Positions 51,634-59,880 of a DNA stretch of 64,000 nt are shown piece after piece. The stretch covers positions 248,001 to 312,000 of the forward strand of contig JAVEVE010000002.1 of assembly GCA_034005165.1 (NCBI GenBank), written 5' to 3'. Under the pieces are notes generated by a model. The model saw only the letters and a list, made by a program, of their open reading frames with translations, was not told the DNA's origin and made no database searches. The translations under genes were made by a program, and so were the position numbers. How positions within the stretch are numbered: the stretch's first letter is position 1; each line of letters starts with the position of its first letter. The DNA comes from UBA1573 sp034005165 (GTDB taxonomy: Bacteria > Pseudomonadota > Alphaproteobacteria > Micavibrionales > Micavibrionaceae).

Positions 51634-52740
51634 ATGACTTTGCCAACCACTTTGCCAAAAATATATAAAGCCCTAGGGCTCATGTCCGGAACATCGCTGG
51701 ACGGCGTGGATGTGGCCTTAATTGAAACAGACGGGCAGGGAACGGTTATCCCCCTTGGGTTTTTATATGTTCCGTATCCTGATGACCTGCGCGCGCGGGT
51801 TAAAACGCATTTCGGGACTAAAGAAAAATCACCCGAAACAGACGCTGCCGAGCGGGAGTTAACGCTCTTTCATGCCGAAGCTGTCCGCAAATTTCTGGCA
51901 CAGGAAACTCTCGATAAAACAGACATTGATGTCGTGGGCTTCCACGGACAAACCATTTATCACGACCCCGATCACGGCTTCACATGGCAAATCGGCGACG
52001 GCGCACTTCTCTCTTCCGAAACAGGCATCACGGTCGTCAATGATTTCAGAACAAATGATGTTGCAAATGGCGGGCAGGGCGCACCGCTTATTCCGGTCTA
52101 TCATTACGCACGCGCGCGTTCATCAAACCTCAAACGCCCTGTTGCCATTCTTAATATCGGCGGAGTCTCGAACGTCACCTATATTGACGGCAACGAAGAC
52201 GACTTGATCGCCTTTGACTGCGGACCGGGGAACGCCCTGATAGATGATCTGATTTTGAATGCAACGGGCGAACGCTTTGACCGAGATGCAGGCTGGGCGC
52301 GTCAGGGGAAGGCAGATAGAGAAGTTCTGGATCGCTGGCTATCGCATGACTATTTTAAAAAACCTGCCCCGAAATCTCTCGACCGCGACGCATGGGATAC
52401 GGGAACCATCTCGAATTTCGAACTGCCAATCGCTGCCGCAACCCTCACGTCTTTTACAATCGAAGCGATTGTGAAGGGGACAGAACATTTTCCTGAAGTC
52501 CCGAAAGAATGGTATGTCACAGGCGGTGGACGTTTAAACCCTGCCATTATGGACGGACTTAAAAACGCGTTCAAAGTGCCTGTCTATCCCGTGGAGCAAA
52601 TCGGCTGGAACGGCGACGCGCTCGAGGCAGAAGGCTTTGCCTATATGGCGGTCAGAAAACTGCTGGATTTGCCCATTTCCTTTCCCAAAACAACAGGCTG
52701 CAAATCCCCGCTCACGGGTGGCAGAGTTCATAAAGCATAA
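51634..52740 (+). CDS. anmK: Anhydro-N-acetylmuramic acid kinase
   Basis: 368-residue kinase in cell-wall recycling: converts 1,6-anhydro-MurNAc to MurNAc-6-phosphate with ATP. The N-terminal ALGLMSGTSLDGVDVALIE is diagnostic, and the active-site region includes VVNDFRTNDVANGGQGAPL and FDCGPGNALIDDL. Divergent from tyrS. With MltG and the SLT enzyme in the window, it adds to a peptidoglycan turnover set. Confidence 0.96.
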   Translation: MTLPTTLPKIYKALGLMSGTSLDGVDVALIETDGQGTVIPLGFLYVPYPDDLRARVKTHFGTKEKSPETDAAERELTLFHAEAVRKFLAQETLDKTDIDVVGFHGQTIYHDPDHGFTWQIGDGALLSSETGITVVNDFRTNDVANGGQGAPLIPVYHYARARSSNLKRPVAILNIGGVSNVTYIDGNEDDLIAFDCGPGNALIDDLILNATGERFDRDAGWARQGKADREVLDRWLSHDYFKKPAPKSLDRDAWDTGTISNFELPIAAATLTSFTIEAIVKGTEHFPEVPKEWYVTGGGRLNPAIMDGLKNAFKVPVYPVEQIGWNGDALEAEGFAYMAVRKLLDLPISFPKTTGCKSPLTGGRVHKA

Positions 52741-52748
52741 AAGAAAAC

Positions 52749-52828
52749 TGTCATTCTGAGTGAGCGAGGCGACTAAAGAATCTCTCTTCTGGTGAAAGAG
52801 GGCCCCTTCGCTTACGCTCAGGATGACA
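52749..52828. repeat. REP-like interspersed palindromic element
   Basis: An imperfect 80-base inverted repeat, from TGTCATTCTGAGTGAGCGAG to CTTACGCTCAGGATGACA. It resembles the widespread GTCATTCTGAGCGAAGCGAAG-type repeats often mobilised by RAYT transposases. One copy only was seen in the window. Confidence 0.75.
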
Positions 52829-52903
52829 CAAGGTAGAAACGTCATTCCCCGAATTGTTCTTACAATTCTATGGGAATTCACGGATTGCGCTCAGCGACGA
52901 TTA

Positions 52904-53563
52904 TCACGCTGCCTTTTTCTCAGGCTTGATGGCTTTGTGCTTTTTAATTTCTTTAAGAAGATTGGTCATCTCGAGAGCGGCGAGACCGCGCGGTTCATAT
53001 TCTCCGACGCCCAGACCTTGCATCATGGAGGACGCAAACGCGACGCGATTACCGAGCGTGGTTTTCGCAACCTGAATATTCATGGTGTCGAGTTTCTCGC
53101 GAATTGTCTCATTGAGTTTTGATTTCGCAGGAACGCGGTTCATCACCAACATCAACGGCTTTCTTTCGGAGACAATCAGTTTAATCGTCGGCGCACACGC
53201 CCACACATCAAGCGGCGAGGGCTGCATCGGCATCAACACCAGATCAGCCATGCGAATGGCAATACTCGCTTCGCTCTCGGCATGCGGGGGGGTATCAATC
53301 ACGATATAATCAAATTCGCGCTGCATGCGGGGGAGCTCCCGCATCATCTTCCACCCTTGGGTTTGGAAGAGGGTAATCTTGTTCTTGCGGCCTAAAGTCT
53401 GACAGCGGATTTTGTGCCACTCGGTCAAAGACCCTTGGGGGTCAACATCAATGACAAGGATTTTGGCACCTGTAGATTCCAAAGCCGCCGCAATCTGTGC
53501 GGACAGCGTGGTTTTCCCCGCGCCGCCTTTATGTTGGGCAATAGTTAAGACTTTTCCGGTCAT
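52904..53563 (-). CDS. ParA/Soj-family partition ATPase (orphan)
   Basis: About 219 residues. The deviant Walker A is QHKGGAGKTTLSAQ, Walker A' is VIDVDPQGSLTEW, and Walker B is YIVIDTPPHAESEA. No parB lies nearby, so it is an orphan, perhaps positioning a protein cluster or complex rather than DNA. The internal ATG (MTGKVLTI) is used because AGAGGA lies five bases before it. A Lys-rich tail (KKHKAIKPEKKAA) may bind nucleoid DNA. Confidence 0.9.
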   Translation of the reverse strand: MTGKVLTIAQHKGGAGKTTLSAQIAAALESTGAKILVIDVDPQGSLTEWHKIRCQTLGRKNKITLFQTQGWKMMRELPRMQREFDYIVIDTPPHAESEASIAIRMADLVLMPMQPSPLDVWACAPTIKLIVSERKPLMLVMNRVPAKSKLNETIREKLDTMNIQVAKTTLGNRVAFASSMMQGLGVGEYEPRGLAALEMTNLLKEIKKHKAIKPEKKAA

Positions 53564-53694
53564 TTGGTCCTCTGGAATAAGAATATCTAACGGAAACTGC
53601 AGGTTAAAAGCAAGATTATTCATATAGTTATACGCAAATTTCGCAGTTTCTCTATCTCTTGCAGGAGAGACAGGAAAAACCTAGACTTGACCCT

Positions 53695-54237
53695 ATGAGC
53701 TTTTTTGATTCCTCTTATGCCTTGTTTTTGCTGCTGATCTTCGCAGGCATAGGCGTTTCGCTGATATACGAGAAAAAAGCCCATATTTCCCCGACCCCTG
53801 TTTTGCCGATAGTCCGTAGAAAAGCTATGGGCTTACTCAAAAATATGGATATTTCGGCAAGGGAAATTGTCGATCTGGGCAGTGGCTGGGGAGGTATGAG
53901 CCTGAAACTTGCACATACTTACCCGAATGCCCATGTCACGGGCTACGAGATTTCGCCCGTTCCATACGGGTTTTCACGGCTCAGGACAATGTTTTCGAAA
54001 CAAATCACCATCACGCGCGAGGATTTCTTTAAAAAAGACTTCGGGAATGCGGATATAGTGACCTGCTACCTCTCCCCCTACCACATGGAAAAACTCAAAC
54101 CCGGATTGTCGGGTTTAAAAAAGGGCAGTGTTGTTGTGTCGTGTTCTTTCCCGATTGAGGGATGGGAAGCCGAGAGAACCGAGACTGTCCGCGGTATTTT
54201 TGTTGAAATTCCTGTTTATCTCTACGTGATAAAATAA
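53695..54237 (+). CDS. Membrane-anchored SAM-dependent methyltransferase
   Basis: About 180 residues. One N-terminal hydrophobic helix (SSYALFLLLIFAGIGVSLIY) is followed by a Rossmann methyltransferase core: motif I VDLGSGWGGMSLKLA, motif II VTGYEISPVPYGF, motif III near DFFKKDFGNADIVTCYLSPY. The substrate is unknown. The start is unsure, since the frame is open upstream and no clear ribosome site is seen. It starts 132 bases from the divergent parA and is followed 12 bases later by tsaC. Confidence 0.8.
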   Translation: MSFFDSSYALFLLLIFAGIGVSLIYEKKAHISPTPVLPIVRRKAMGLLKNMDISAREIVDLGSGWGGMSLKLAHTYPNAHVTGYEISPVPYGFSRLRTMFSKQITITREDFFKKDFGNADIVTCYLSPYHMEKLKPGLSGLKKGSVVVSCSFPIEGWEAERTETVRGIFVEIPVYLYVIK

Positions 54238-54249
54238 TATAACCCTCTC

Positions 54250-55236
54250 ATGCTCAAAATAGCTGCCCCAACGCCGACAATTATTGAAGACGCTGCCGAA
54301 CTTTTGCGCGGCGGTGACCTTGTGGCGTTCCCGACCGAAACAGTTTACGGGCTGGGGGCCGATGCAACGAACGGTGAAGCGGTCGCTAAAATTTTTGCTG
54401 CAAAAGGTCGCCCGAGCTTTAATCCGCTGATTTCCCATGGCGCAAATCTGGATATGCTTTTGGATGAAGCCGTCTTTGATGACCGCGCACTGGCCTTGGC
54501 AGATAAATTCTGGCCCGGCCCTTTGACCATGATTTTGCCGAGGAAAGACGGAGGACTAATTTCCGATCTTGCGTGCGCAGGATTAAAAACAGTGGCCCTG
54601 CGTGTACCCAATCATCCGGTGGCACTTGAATTGATTGCAAAGGCAGGTAAGCCGATTGCCGCCCCTAGTGCTAACGCATCAGGAACTCTAAGCCCGACAG
54701 CACCGCATCATGTGGCTGATAGTCTGGGCGAAGCAGTACCTCTTATTCTGGCTGGAGGTGCGGCCCAATTCGGCCTTGAATCAACTGTTGTGGATTTAAC
54801 AGGACCTGACACGGTGATTGTGCGTGCAGGCGCGCTTACAGCCGAAGATGTCTCGGCCTGCATTGATGCCCCCGTGACCTATGAACTGGAGGCAACCGAC
54901 AAGCCGCGCTCTCCCGGTCAATTGCTGAAACATTATGCTCCGAATATTCCGATCCGCCTGCGTGCGGTCGATGTCGCCCCCGATGAGGCGTTGCTGGCCT
55001 TCGGCTCTGTTAAATTTATGGGCATTCGGGGCGGGGGCAAAGCGTCCGATCTCGCGCATGATCAAATACGCAACCTCTCTGAAACAGGGGATTTACTCGA
55101 AGCAGCCGCCAATCTCTTTGCCTATATTCGCCAATTGGATAACCCGAAATTCAAAGGCATAGCCGTGATGGATATTCCTGCAACAGGGATAGGCATTGCC
55201 ATCAACGACCGTTTGACCCGCGCGGCGCAGACGTAG
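54250..55236 (+). CDS. tsaC: Threonylcarbamoyl-AMP synthase (Sua5/TsaC)
   Basis: Makes threonylcarbamoyl-AMP from Thr, bicarbonate and ATP for the t6A37 tRNA modification. 328 residues, so the longer Sua5 form with a C-terminal domain. The YrdC core shows FPTETVYGLGADA, KGRPSFNPLISH, WPGPLTMILP and PSANASGTLSPTAPHHV. The linker near RSPGQLLKHYAP joins the Sua5 domain. It follows the methyltransferase gene and is convergent with the SLT gene. Confidence 0.96.
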   Translation: MLKIAAPTPTIIEDAAELLRGGDLVAFPTETVYGLGADATNGEAVAKIFAAKGRPSFNPLISHGANLDMLLDEAVFDDRALALADKFWPGPLTMILPRKDGGLISDLACAGLKTVALRVPNHPVALELIAKAGKPIAAPSANASGTLSPTAPHHVADSLGEAVPLILAGGAAQFGLESTVVDLTGPDTVIVRAGALTAEDVSACIDAPVTYELEATDKPRSPGQLLKHYAPNIPIRLRAVDVAPDEALLAFGSVKFMGIRGGGKASDLAHDQIRNLSETGDLLEAAANLFAYIRQLDNPKFKGIAVMDIPATGIGIAINDRLTRAAQT

Positions 55237-55242
55237 GAACTG

Positions 55243-56160
55243 TTAGCTATTATAACGCTCTGTGCGGCTATGATCTGTTTTTAGAAGATCAAGAATATCG
55301 ACGGGCGAGACAAAGCTCGGGGATAATCCCGCTATGCCCCCTAGATTATCTGTTGGTGTCCAAGAGGAGGCGAGAGAAGCAGAAGTTGTCGCGCGAATAC
55401 GCCCCCAGCTTCCTGTCTTTTCGTTATAGAGGTGATCATATTTGGAGACATTGGCGGCCAATGCTTTAGATGTCGTGCTATCCAGAGCCGATGCAACGGC
55501 AGTAACACTCACTGGTGCATCACTCTCGATCTGGAACTTGTTATCAAAGAATGCATAGACTTCGGCCAGTGATTTTTCCTGCCCTGATTTTTTATAAAAG
55601 ACATTCTTATTGGCTGCTGCGGCTTGCGGGAAAGCATCTGCGGCGCTGGCTGTTGGATTGGCTCTCAACGCATTCAGGAATTTCGATGCTCCACCCGGTC
55701 CCATGAAATGGGCCATATAAAGCTCGGTTGATCCTATATCGCCACCGACTTTATTTTTGAGATAGTTTTTATTCTCGCAGGCCAGTTCACCGGCCATCAG
55801 GGAACATATCTTGGCGTCATTTCGCAGGTTCAAAATTTCTGCTTTGATTTTGGAATTGGTAACTTGACCGCTGTCGCTAATCTGGTCGGCATAATGTGAC
55901 AGGCCGTATTTATCGCCGTATTTATTCACCATCTGCAACCATGTGGACTCGATGAATTGATATAATCCAGTGGCGGAAGATGTTTTGGCTTTGGCATCAC
56001 TTTTGAAAGAGCTTTCGATTTGCGCTTGCTGGAGCAAATAGGAAAAATCGACACCTGTCTTCTGGCTGGCAGTCTGGATCGCGGAGGCAATTTTTGCCCC
56101 GGCCTTGGTGCTCAAGGCGGCCAATTGCGGCGAAACTGTTGAATCCGGTGTCTTTAACAT
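55243..56160 (-). CDS. SLT-domain lytic transglycosylase-like protein without signal peptide
   Basis: 305 residues. A lysozyme-like SLT domain occupies roughly 35-160, with the catalytic Glu in LLQQAQIESSFKS and the following KTSSATGLYQFIESTWLQMV. The rest is Ser/Ala-rich and probably disordered. No signal peptide or membrane anchor is present, so export may use another system, as flagellar or secretion-linked muramidases do. Gene context does not decide this; the dot/icm-like operon is 29 kb away. Confidence 0.82.
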   Translation of the reverse strand: MLKTPDSTVSPQLAALSTKAGAKIASAIQTASQKTGVDFSYLLQQAQIESSFKSDAKAKTSSATGLYQFIESTWLQMVNKYGDKYGLSHYADQISDSGQVTNSKIKAEILNLRNDAKICSLMAGELACENKNYLKNKVGGDIGSTELYMAHFMGPGGASKFLNALRANPTASAADAFPQAAAANKNVFYKKSGQEKSLAEVYAFFDNKFQIESDAPVSVTAVASALDSTTSKALAANVSKYDHLYNEKTGSWGRIRATTSASLASSWTPTDNLGGIAGLSPSFVSPVDILDLLKTDHSRTERYNS

Positions 56161-56259
56161 TCAAATAATACCCTTCTTGGGGTATAGTTTTGCAAAGCCC
56201 GTGCCAGAGCGGATAAATTGTGGTAGGGTAGGAATATCAATAGCTTAGGAAAAATAGCC

Positions 56260-57912
56260 ATGCCGATCTATACCCCGCCAATTGCTGATATGACCCTTCT
56301 TCTGGAAAAAATAACCCCCCTGAGTGCTTTGGGGCGGGATGATCTGGATAGCGCAATGGTCGAAGCTATTCTGGAAGAGGCAGGAAAGCTTGCGGCAGAC
56401 GGGATAGCTCCTTTGAATGAAACAGGGGATAAGACAGGCGCTGTCTGTAAAGACGGCGATGTTACAACCGCCAAAGGCTTTCGGGATGTGTATCGTCAAT
56501 ATACAGAAGGCGGATGGAATGCTGTTCCGTTTGATCCTGAATATGGTGGGCAAGGACTTCCGTGGTTGATGTCTTTTCCAATTCAGGAAATGTGGCAATC
56601 GGCAAGCCTGTCATTTGGTTTGTGTCCACTCCTCAATCAGGGGGCTGTCGAAGCCATCACCATTCATGGATCTGATGAGCAAAAGAATTTATATCTGCCG
56701 CACTTGATTGCGGGAGATTGGACAGGAACGATGAACCTGACTGAACCGGGGGCCGGGTCTGATCTGGCTTTGGTCCGCACCAAGGCAGAAAGAGTCGCGG
56801 ACGGGACATATAAAATTTCAGGTCAGAAGATTTTTATCACTTACGGCGACCATGATATGGCGGATAATATTATCCATCTGGTACTCGCGCGCTTGCCGGA
56901 TGCTCCCGAAGGTGTAAAAGGGATATCTCTCTTTATCGTCCCGAAATATTTGATAAATCCCGACGGAACACTTTCAAAACGAAACGATGTGAAATGTGTT
57001 GGCGTTGAGCATAAACTGGGAATTCATGCCTCTCCGACCTGTACCATGCAATTCGGAGATGAAGGCGGGGCAGTTGGCTACTTAATCGGCGAAGAAAATC
57101 AGGGCCTCAAATATATGTTCACGATGATGAACAATGCGCGCCTGTCTGTGGGCTTGCAAGGTGTTGCTTTGGCAGAACGGGCAACGCAGGCCGCCAAAGC
57201 GTATGCTGCGGAGCGCAAACAGGGTAAACCTTTGACAGGCGGGGATACGGCAACAATTGACCGTCACCCTGATGTAAAGCGCATGTTGCTCTCTATGTCA
57301 TCCATGACCAAGGCGGGACGCGCTCTGGCTTATGAAGCGGCATTCCATCTGGATAAAGCCAATGCAGGGGATGCGGCGTCCCAAGCACGCGTTGATCTGT
57401 TAACTCCGATTGTCAAATCATGGTGTACCGACATGGCGGTCGAAGTGGCGTCTCTCGGAGTACAAATTCACGGTGGCATGGGATTTATCGAGGAGACAGG
57501 GGCCGCGCAATTCTATCGGGATGCACGTATTCTGCCGATCTACGAAGGAACAAACGGTATTCAGGCAAATGATCTGGTCTTCCGCAAAATTTTACGAGAT
57601 GGAGGATCCGCGATGGCAGATTTTATTCTGACATTGAAACAAAGCAAAGACGCCCAACTTCTTGAAATGATAACGGAAGTCGAAAAGGCTACGGCACGAG
57701 TCGTATCCCTCAAAGACGCTCCGGATCAGGTTGCGACGGTAGCTGTGCCATATCTAAATCTGGTCGGCACAGTTGCCGCGGGCGTAATGCTTGAAAAGAT
57801 TGCCGAAGCTGATAACGGAACGCAAAAAGAATTCACTTTCTACAAAACACATATCATGCCGCGAGCGCTGGGTCTATGTGCGACTGTTATGAATGGGGCG
57901 CAAGCGGTTTAG
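56260..57912 (+). CDS. Acyl-CoA dehydrogenase (with C-terminal extension)
   Basis: 550 residues. FAD enzyme that oxidises acyl-CoA at the alpha-beta bond in beta-oxidation. Present are GDWTGTMNLTEPGAGSDLA for FAD/substrate contacts, GQKIFITYGDHDM, and the catalytic Glu in RILPIYEGTNGIQ near the end of the ACAD core. About 120 residues after the core match the extra C-terminal helical domain of FadE-like long forms. Chain-length preference cannot be told. No companion etfAB or thiolase is near. Confidence 0.94.
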   Translation: MPIYTPPIADMTLLLEKITPLSALGRDDLDSAMVEAILEEAGKLAADGIAPLNETGDKTGAVCKDGDVTTAKGFRDVYRQYTEGGWNAVPFDPEYGGQGLPWLMSFPIQEMWQSASLSFGLCPLLNQGAVEAITIHGSDEQKNLYLPHLIAGDWTGTMNLTEPGAGSDLALVRTKAERVADGTYKISGQKIFITYGDHDMADNIIHLVLARLPDAPEGVKGISLFIVPKYLINPDGTLSKRNDVKCVGVEHKLGIHASPTCTMQFGDEGGAVGYLIGEENQGLKYMFTMMNNARLSVGLQGVALAERATQAAKAYAAERKQGKPLTGGDTATIDRHPDVKRMLLSMSSMTKAGRALAYEAAFHLDKANAGDAASQARVDLLTPIVKSWCTDMAVEVASLGVQIHGGMGFIEETGAAQFYRDARILPIYEGTNGIQANDLVFRKILRDGGSAMADFILTLKQSKDAQLLEMITEVEKATARVVSLKDAPDQVATVAVPYLNLVGTVAAGVMLEKIAEADNGTQKEFTFYKTHIMPRALGLCATVMNGAQAV

Positions 57913-57936
57913 AGGTCTTTCGAATTTATACCGGGA

Positions 57937-58560
57937 CTAGGGGGTTAATTGCCTCTTCTCGAATGTATCAACGGCACCGGGAAAGAGAAGTTGGTAGACC
58001 TGACTGTCTTTGAATTTCTGGATCATGGATTTTTTGGCAATCCGTTCATTCAGATATTTTCCGCCATCACATTTTTTGTAAGCGTTGGTCATTTGCTTTT
58101 CCAGCACATAGACATTTCCGGTCGTATTAGAGGCAAACATATTCGCGAATTCATTAGCATAGCATTCGCAGAATGGCTCGTAATCATATGGACGTGCATT
58201 TTTGGCCCATCCTTCACATTGGGCTTGACTTGTGCCTGCTACCCCCGCGGAGTTCGGGCAATATTTCTGGGCTTCTATCAATAATAGGGTTTGCGGAGGC
58301 GCGTCTCCTTTTAGCTGGCGCTGTTCAAGAAATTTCATGCCAACACAATCGCAATCATAGAATGTGTAGACATCCGGACTTTTTTTGCAATTGAGAGACA
58401 TAGTTAATGCTTCATCAATCTGCTCGGGGGTCGGATCGGGAAGTTCGCTAAAATCCGGAAGATAACCGCGCGGGAACAGCTCTTCTTTGGCGAGTGCCTG
58501 AAAGGAGAGACCGAAAACAAGGATGAGTCCGAGTGCAAGGGCGCGTAGGTGACAAATCAT
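57937..58560 (-). CDS. Secreted Cys-rich protein of unknown function
   Basis: About 207 residues from an internal ATG. The signal peptide is MICHLRALALGLILVFGLSFQALA. The mature protein has about nine Cys, several in close pairs (FYDCDCVGM, FCECYANEF), suggesting disulfides. PTPEQIDEALTMSLNC and KYCPN are further landmarks. Predicted helical, periplasmic. The gene starts 57 bases after mipZ ends and probably shares its transcript. No family recognised. Confidence 0.75.
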   Translation of the reverse strand: MICHLRALALGLILVFGLSFQALAKEELFPRGYLPDFSELPDPTPEQIDEALTMSLNCKKSPDVYTFYDCDCVGMKFLEQRQLKGDAPPQTLLLIEAQKYCPNSAGVAGTSQAQCEGWAKNARPYDYEPFCECYANEFANMFASNTTGNVYVLEKQMTNAYKKCDGGKYLNERIAKKSMIQKFKDSQVYQLLFPGAVDTFEKRQLTP

Positions 58561-58616
58561 GCCCACTATTATGCCTGAAATTATTAAGAAAACGATAGAA
58601 ACAATCAAAAAAACGA

Positions 58617-59483
58617 CTAAATCTCGTGGCGAGGCGGTTTTTTCGGGTAGCCTTTATGCTTCTCCGGGGAAATGCACCGAAGCAGATCACGGACTTCCTG
58701 TCGTGCTGAGATGGCGGACATGGTCATTTTATGCTCGGGGTCTTCTTTCATATCGAGCAAGGTCATGCCTTTAAGGAAGAGTTCTCGGAAAACCACCCGT
58801 TCACCAAAGCCGGGGGCAAGGCGAAATCCGAATTCTTTGGAAATCTCCTCTAATAAGTCACCGACTTCGCGCTTGTTCTTTGCATCCAGTGATGACAATC
58901 GGTTGCGCATCACAATCCAGTCCAGATCAGCGTGATCGCGGGCCTTCTTCTTTTCCCGTTGTTCCAGAACCATTTTTGTGTAGATAGATGGTCCTTTGAC
59001 GCTTTTATTTCCCGTATCAATACGCGCCAGAACGTCCAGATCAATAAAGGAATCGTTCATTGGCGTAATGATCGTATCGGCATAGGAATGGGATAGTTGC
59101 CCCAAATACGTATCGGAACCGGGGGTGTCTACAACAATAAAATCAACAATATGCCCCATTTCTTCAAGGGCCATCATAAAGAAGTCATAATCTTGCTGTT
59201 CTTGCTTTTCAACTGTATCAGCCTTTGATTTCTCTATTGGAAAATGAACAGGGGACGGAAGAGCCAGCTTGTGTCGGGCGATATATTCGAAACGGTTTGC
59301 CATGTATCTGGTAAATGTTCCCTGCCGAGCATCCAGATCAATAGAACCGACCAAATAGCCAAGTCGTAATAACCCGATAGCGACATGCATCGCAGTCGTT
59401 GATTTTCCTGACCCGCCTTTTTCATTACCCAAAACAATAATATGGGCGCGCGTCTTCGAAGTGTTGGGTGTGATCTCGGACAT
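58617..59483 (-). CDS. mipZ: Division-plane positioning ATPase MipZ
   Basis: ParA-like ATPase that binds ParB at the poles and excludes FtsZ from there, placing the division site at midcell. About 288 residues. The N-terminal VLGNEKGGSGKSTTAMHVAIG (deviant Walker A), SIDLDARQGTFTRY, VVDTPGSDTYL and ITPMNDSFIDLDVL are MipZ-specific. MDWV-type and RLAPGFGERVVFRELF blocks match Caulobacter MipZ. This is a strong marker of an alphaproteobacterium. The start after the initial open frame is chosen to give MSEITPN. Confidence 0.95.
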   Translation of the reverse strand: MSEITPNTSKTRAHIIVLGNEKGGSGKSTTAMHVAIGLLRLGYLVGSIDLDARQGTFTRYMANRFEYIARHKLALPSPVHFPIEKSKADTVEKQEQQDYDFFMMALEEMGHIVDFIVVDTPGSDTYLGQLSHSYADTIITPMNDSFIDLDVLARIDTGNKSVKGPSIYTKMVLEQREKKKARDHADLDWIVMRNRLSSLDAKNKREVGDLLEEISKEFGFRLAPGFGERVVFRELFLKGMTLLDMKEDPEHKMTMSAISARQEVRDLLRCISPEKHKGYPKKPPRHEI

Positions 59484-59611
59484 GATACCTAAAATGGAAA
59501 TACACAATCTGTGTGCATTAAACCATGAAAAATCAGTGACATAAAGGGTGGATTTTTATACTCTTATTAAACACTGGGAAGAAATAGCCCTGAGGGAGGT
59601 CGGGAGGACAC

Positions 59612-59878
59612 ATGAGTGACGATTTTAGCCGTCAGGCGACGAAAGATGCGGCGTTTCGTGCAATGTATATGATTGCATTGATGATGAGTGTTGCAGGAAT
59701 TTGCATTTTTCTGAATTTGGGGGACTTTGCGACTTATATCGGATTTGCAGATACGATGATGCGTCAACTATTTGGTGGGCTTCTGATTATCATGGCTGCG
59801 GTCGAAATTTTTATCATTGTTCCGTTCTTGAAGAGAAATTCAGAAAAATCCGGAAAAGAAAATTACCGCAAAAAATAA
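59612..59878 (+). CDS. Small two-helix membrane protein
   Basis: 88 residues. Two hydrophobic helices (AMYMIALMMSVAGICIFLNL and LFGGLLIIMAAVEIFIIVPFL) with a short polar loop and a basic C-terminus (KRNSEKSGKENYRKK). GGGAGG lies five bases ahead of the ATG, so the gene is probably real. No family recognised. pepP begins two bases after its stop, suggesting co-translation. Confidence 0.7.
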   Translation: MSDDFSRQATKDAAFRAMYMIALMMSVAGICIFLNLGDFATYIGFADTMMRQLFGGLLIIMAAVEIFIIVPFLKRNSEKSGKENYRKK

Positions 59879-59880
59879 GA

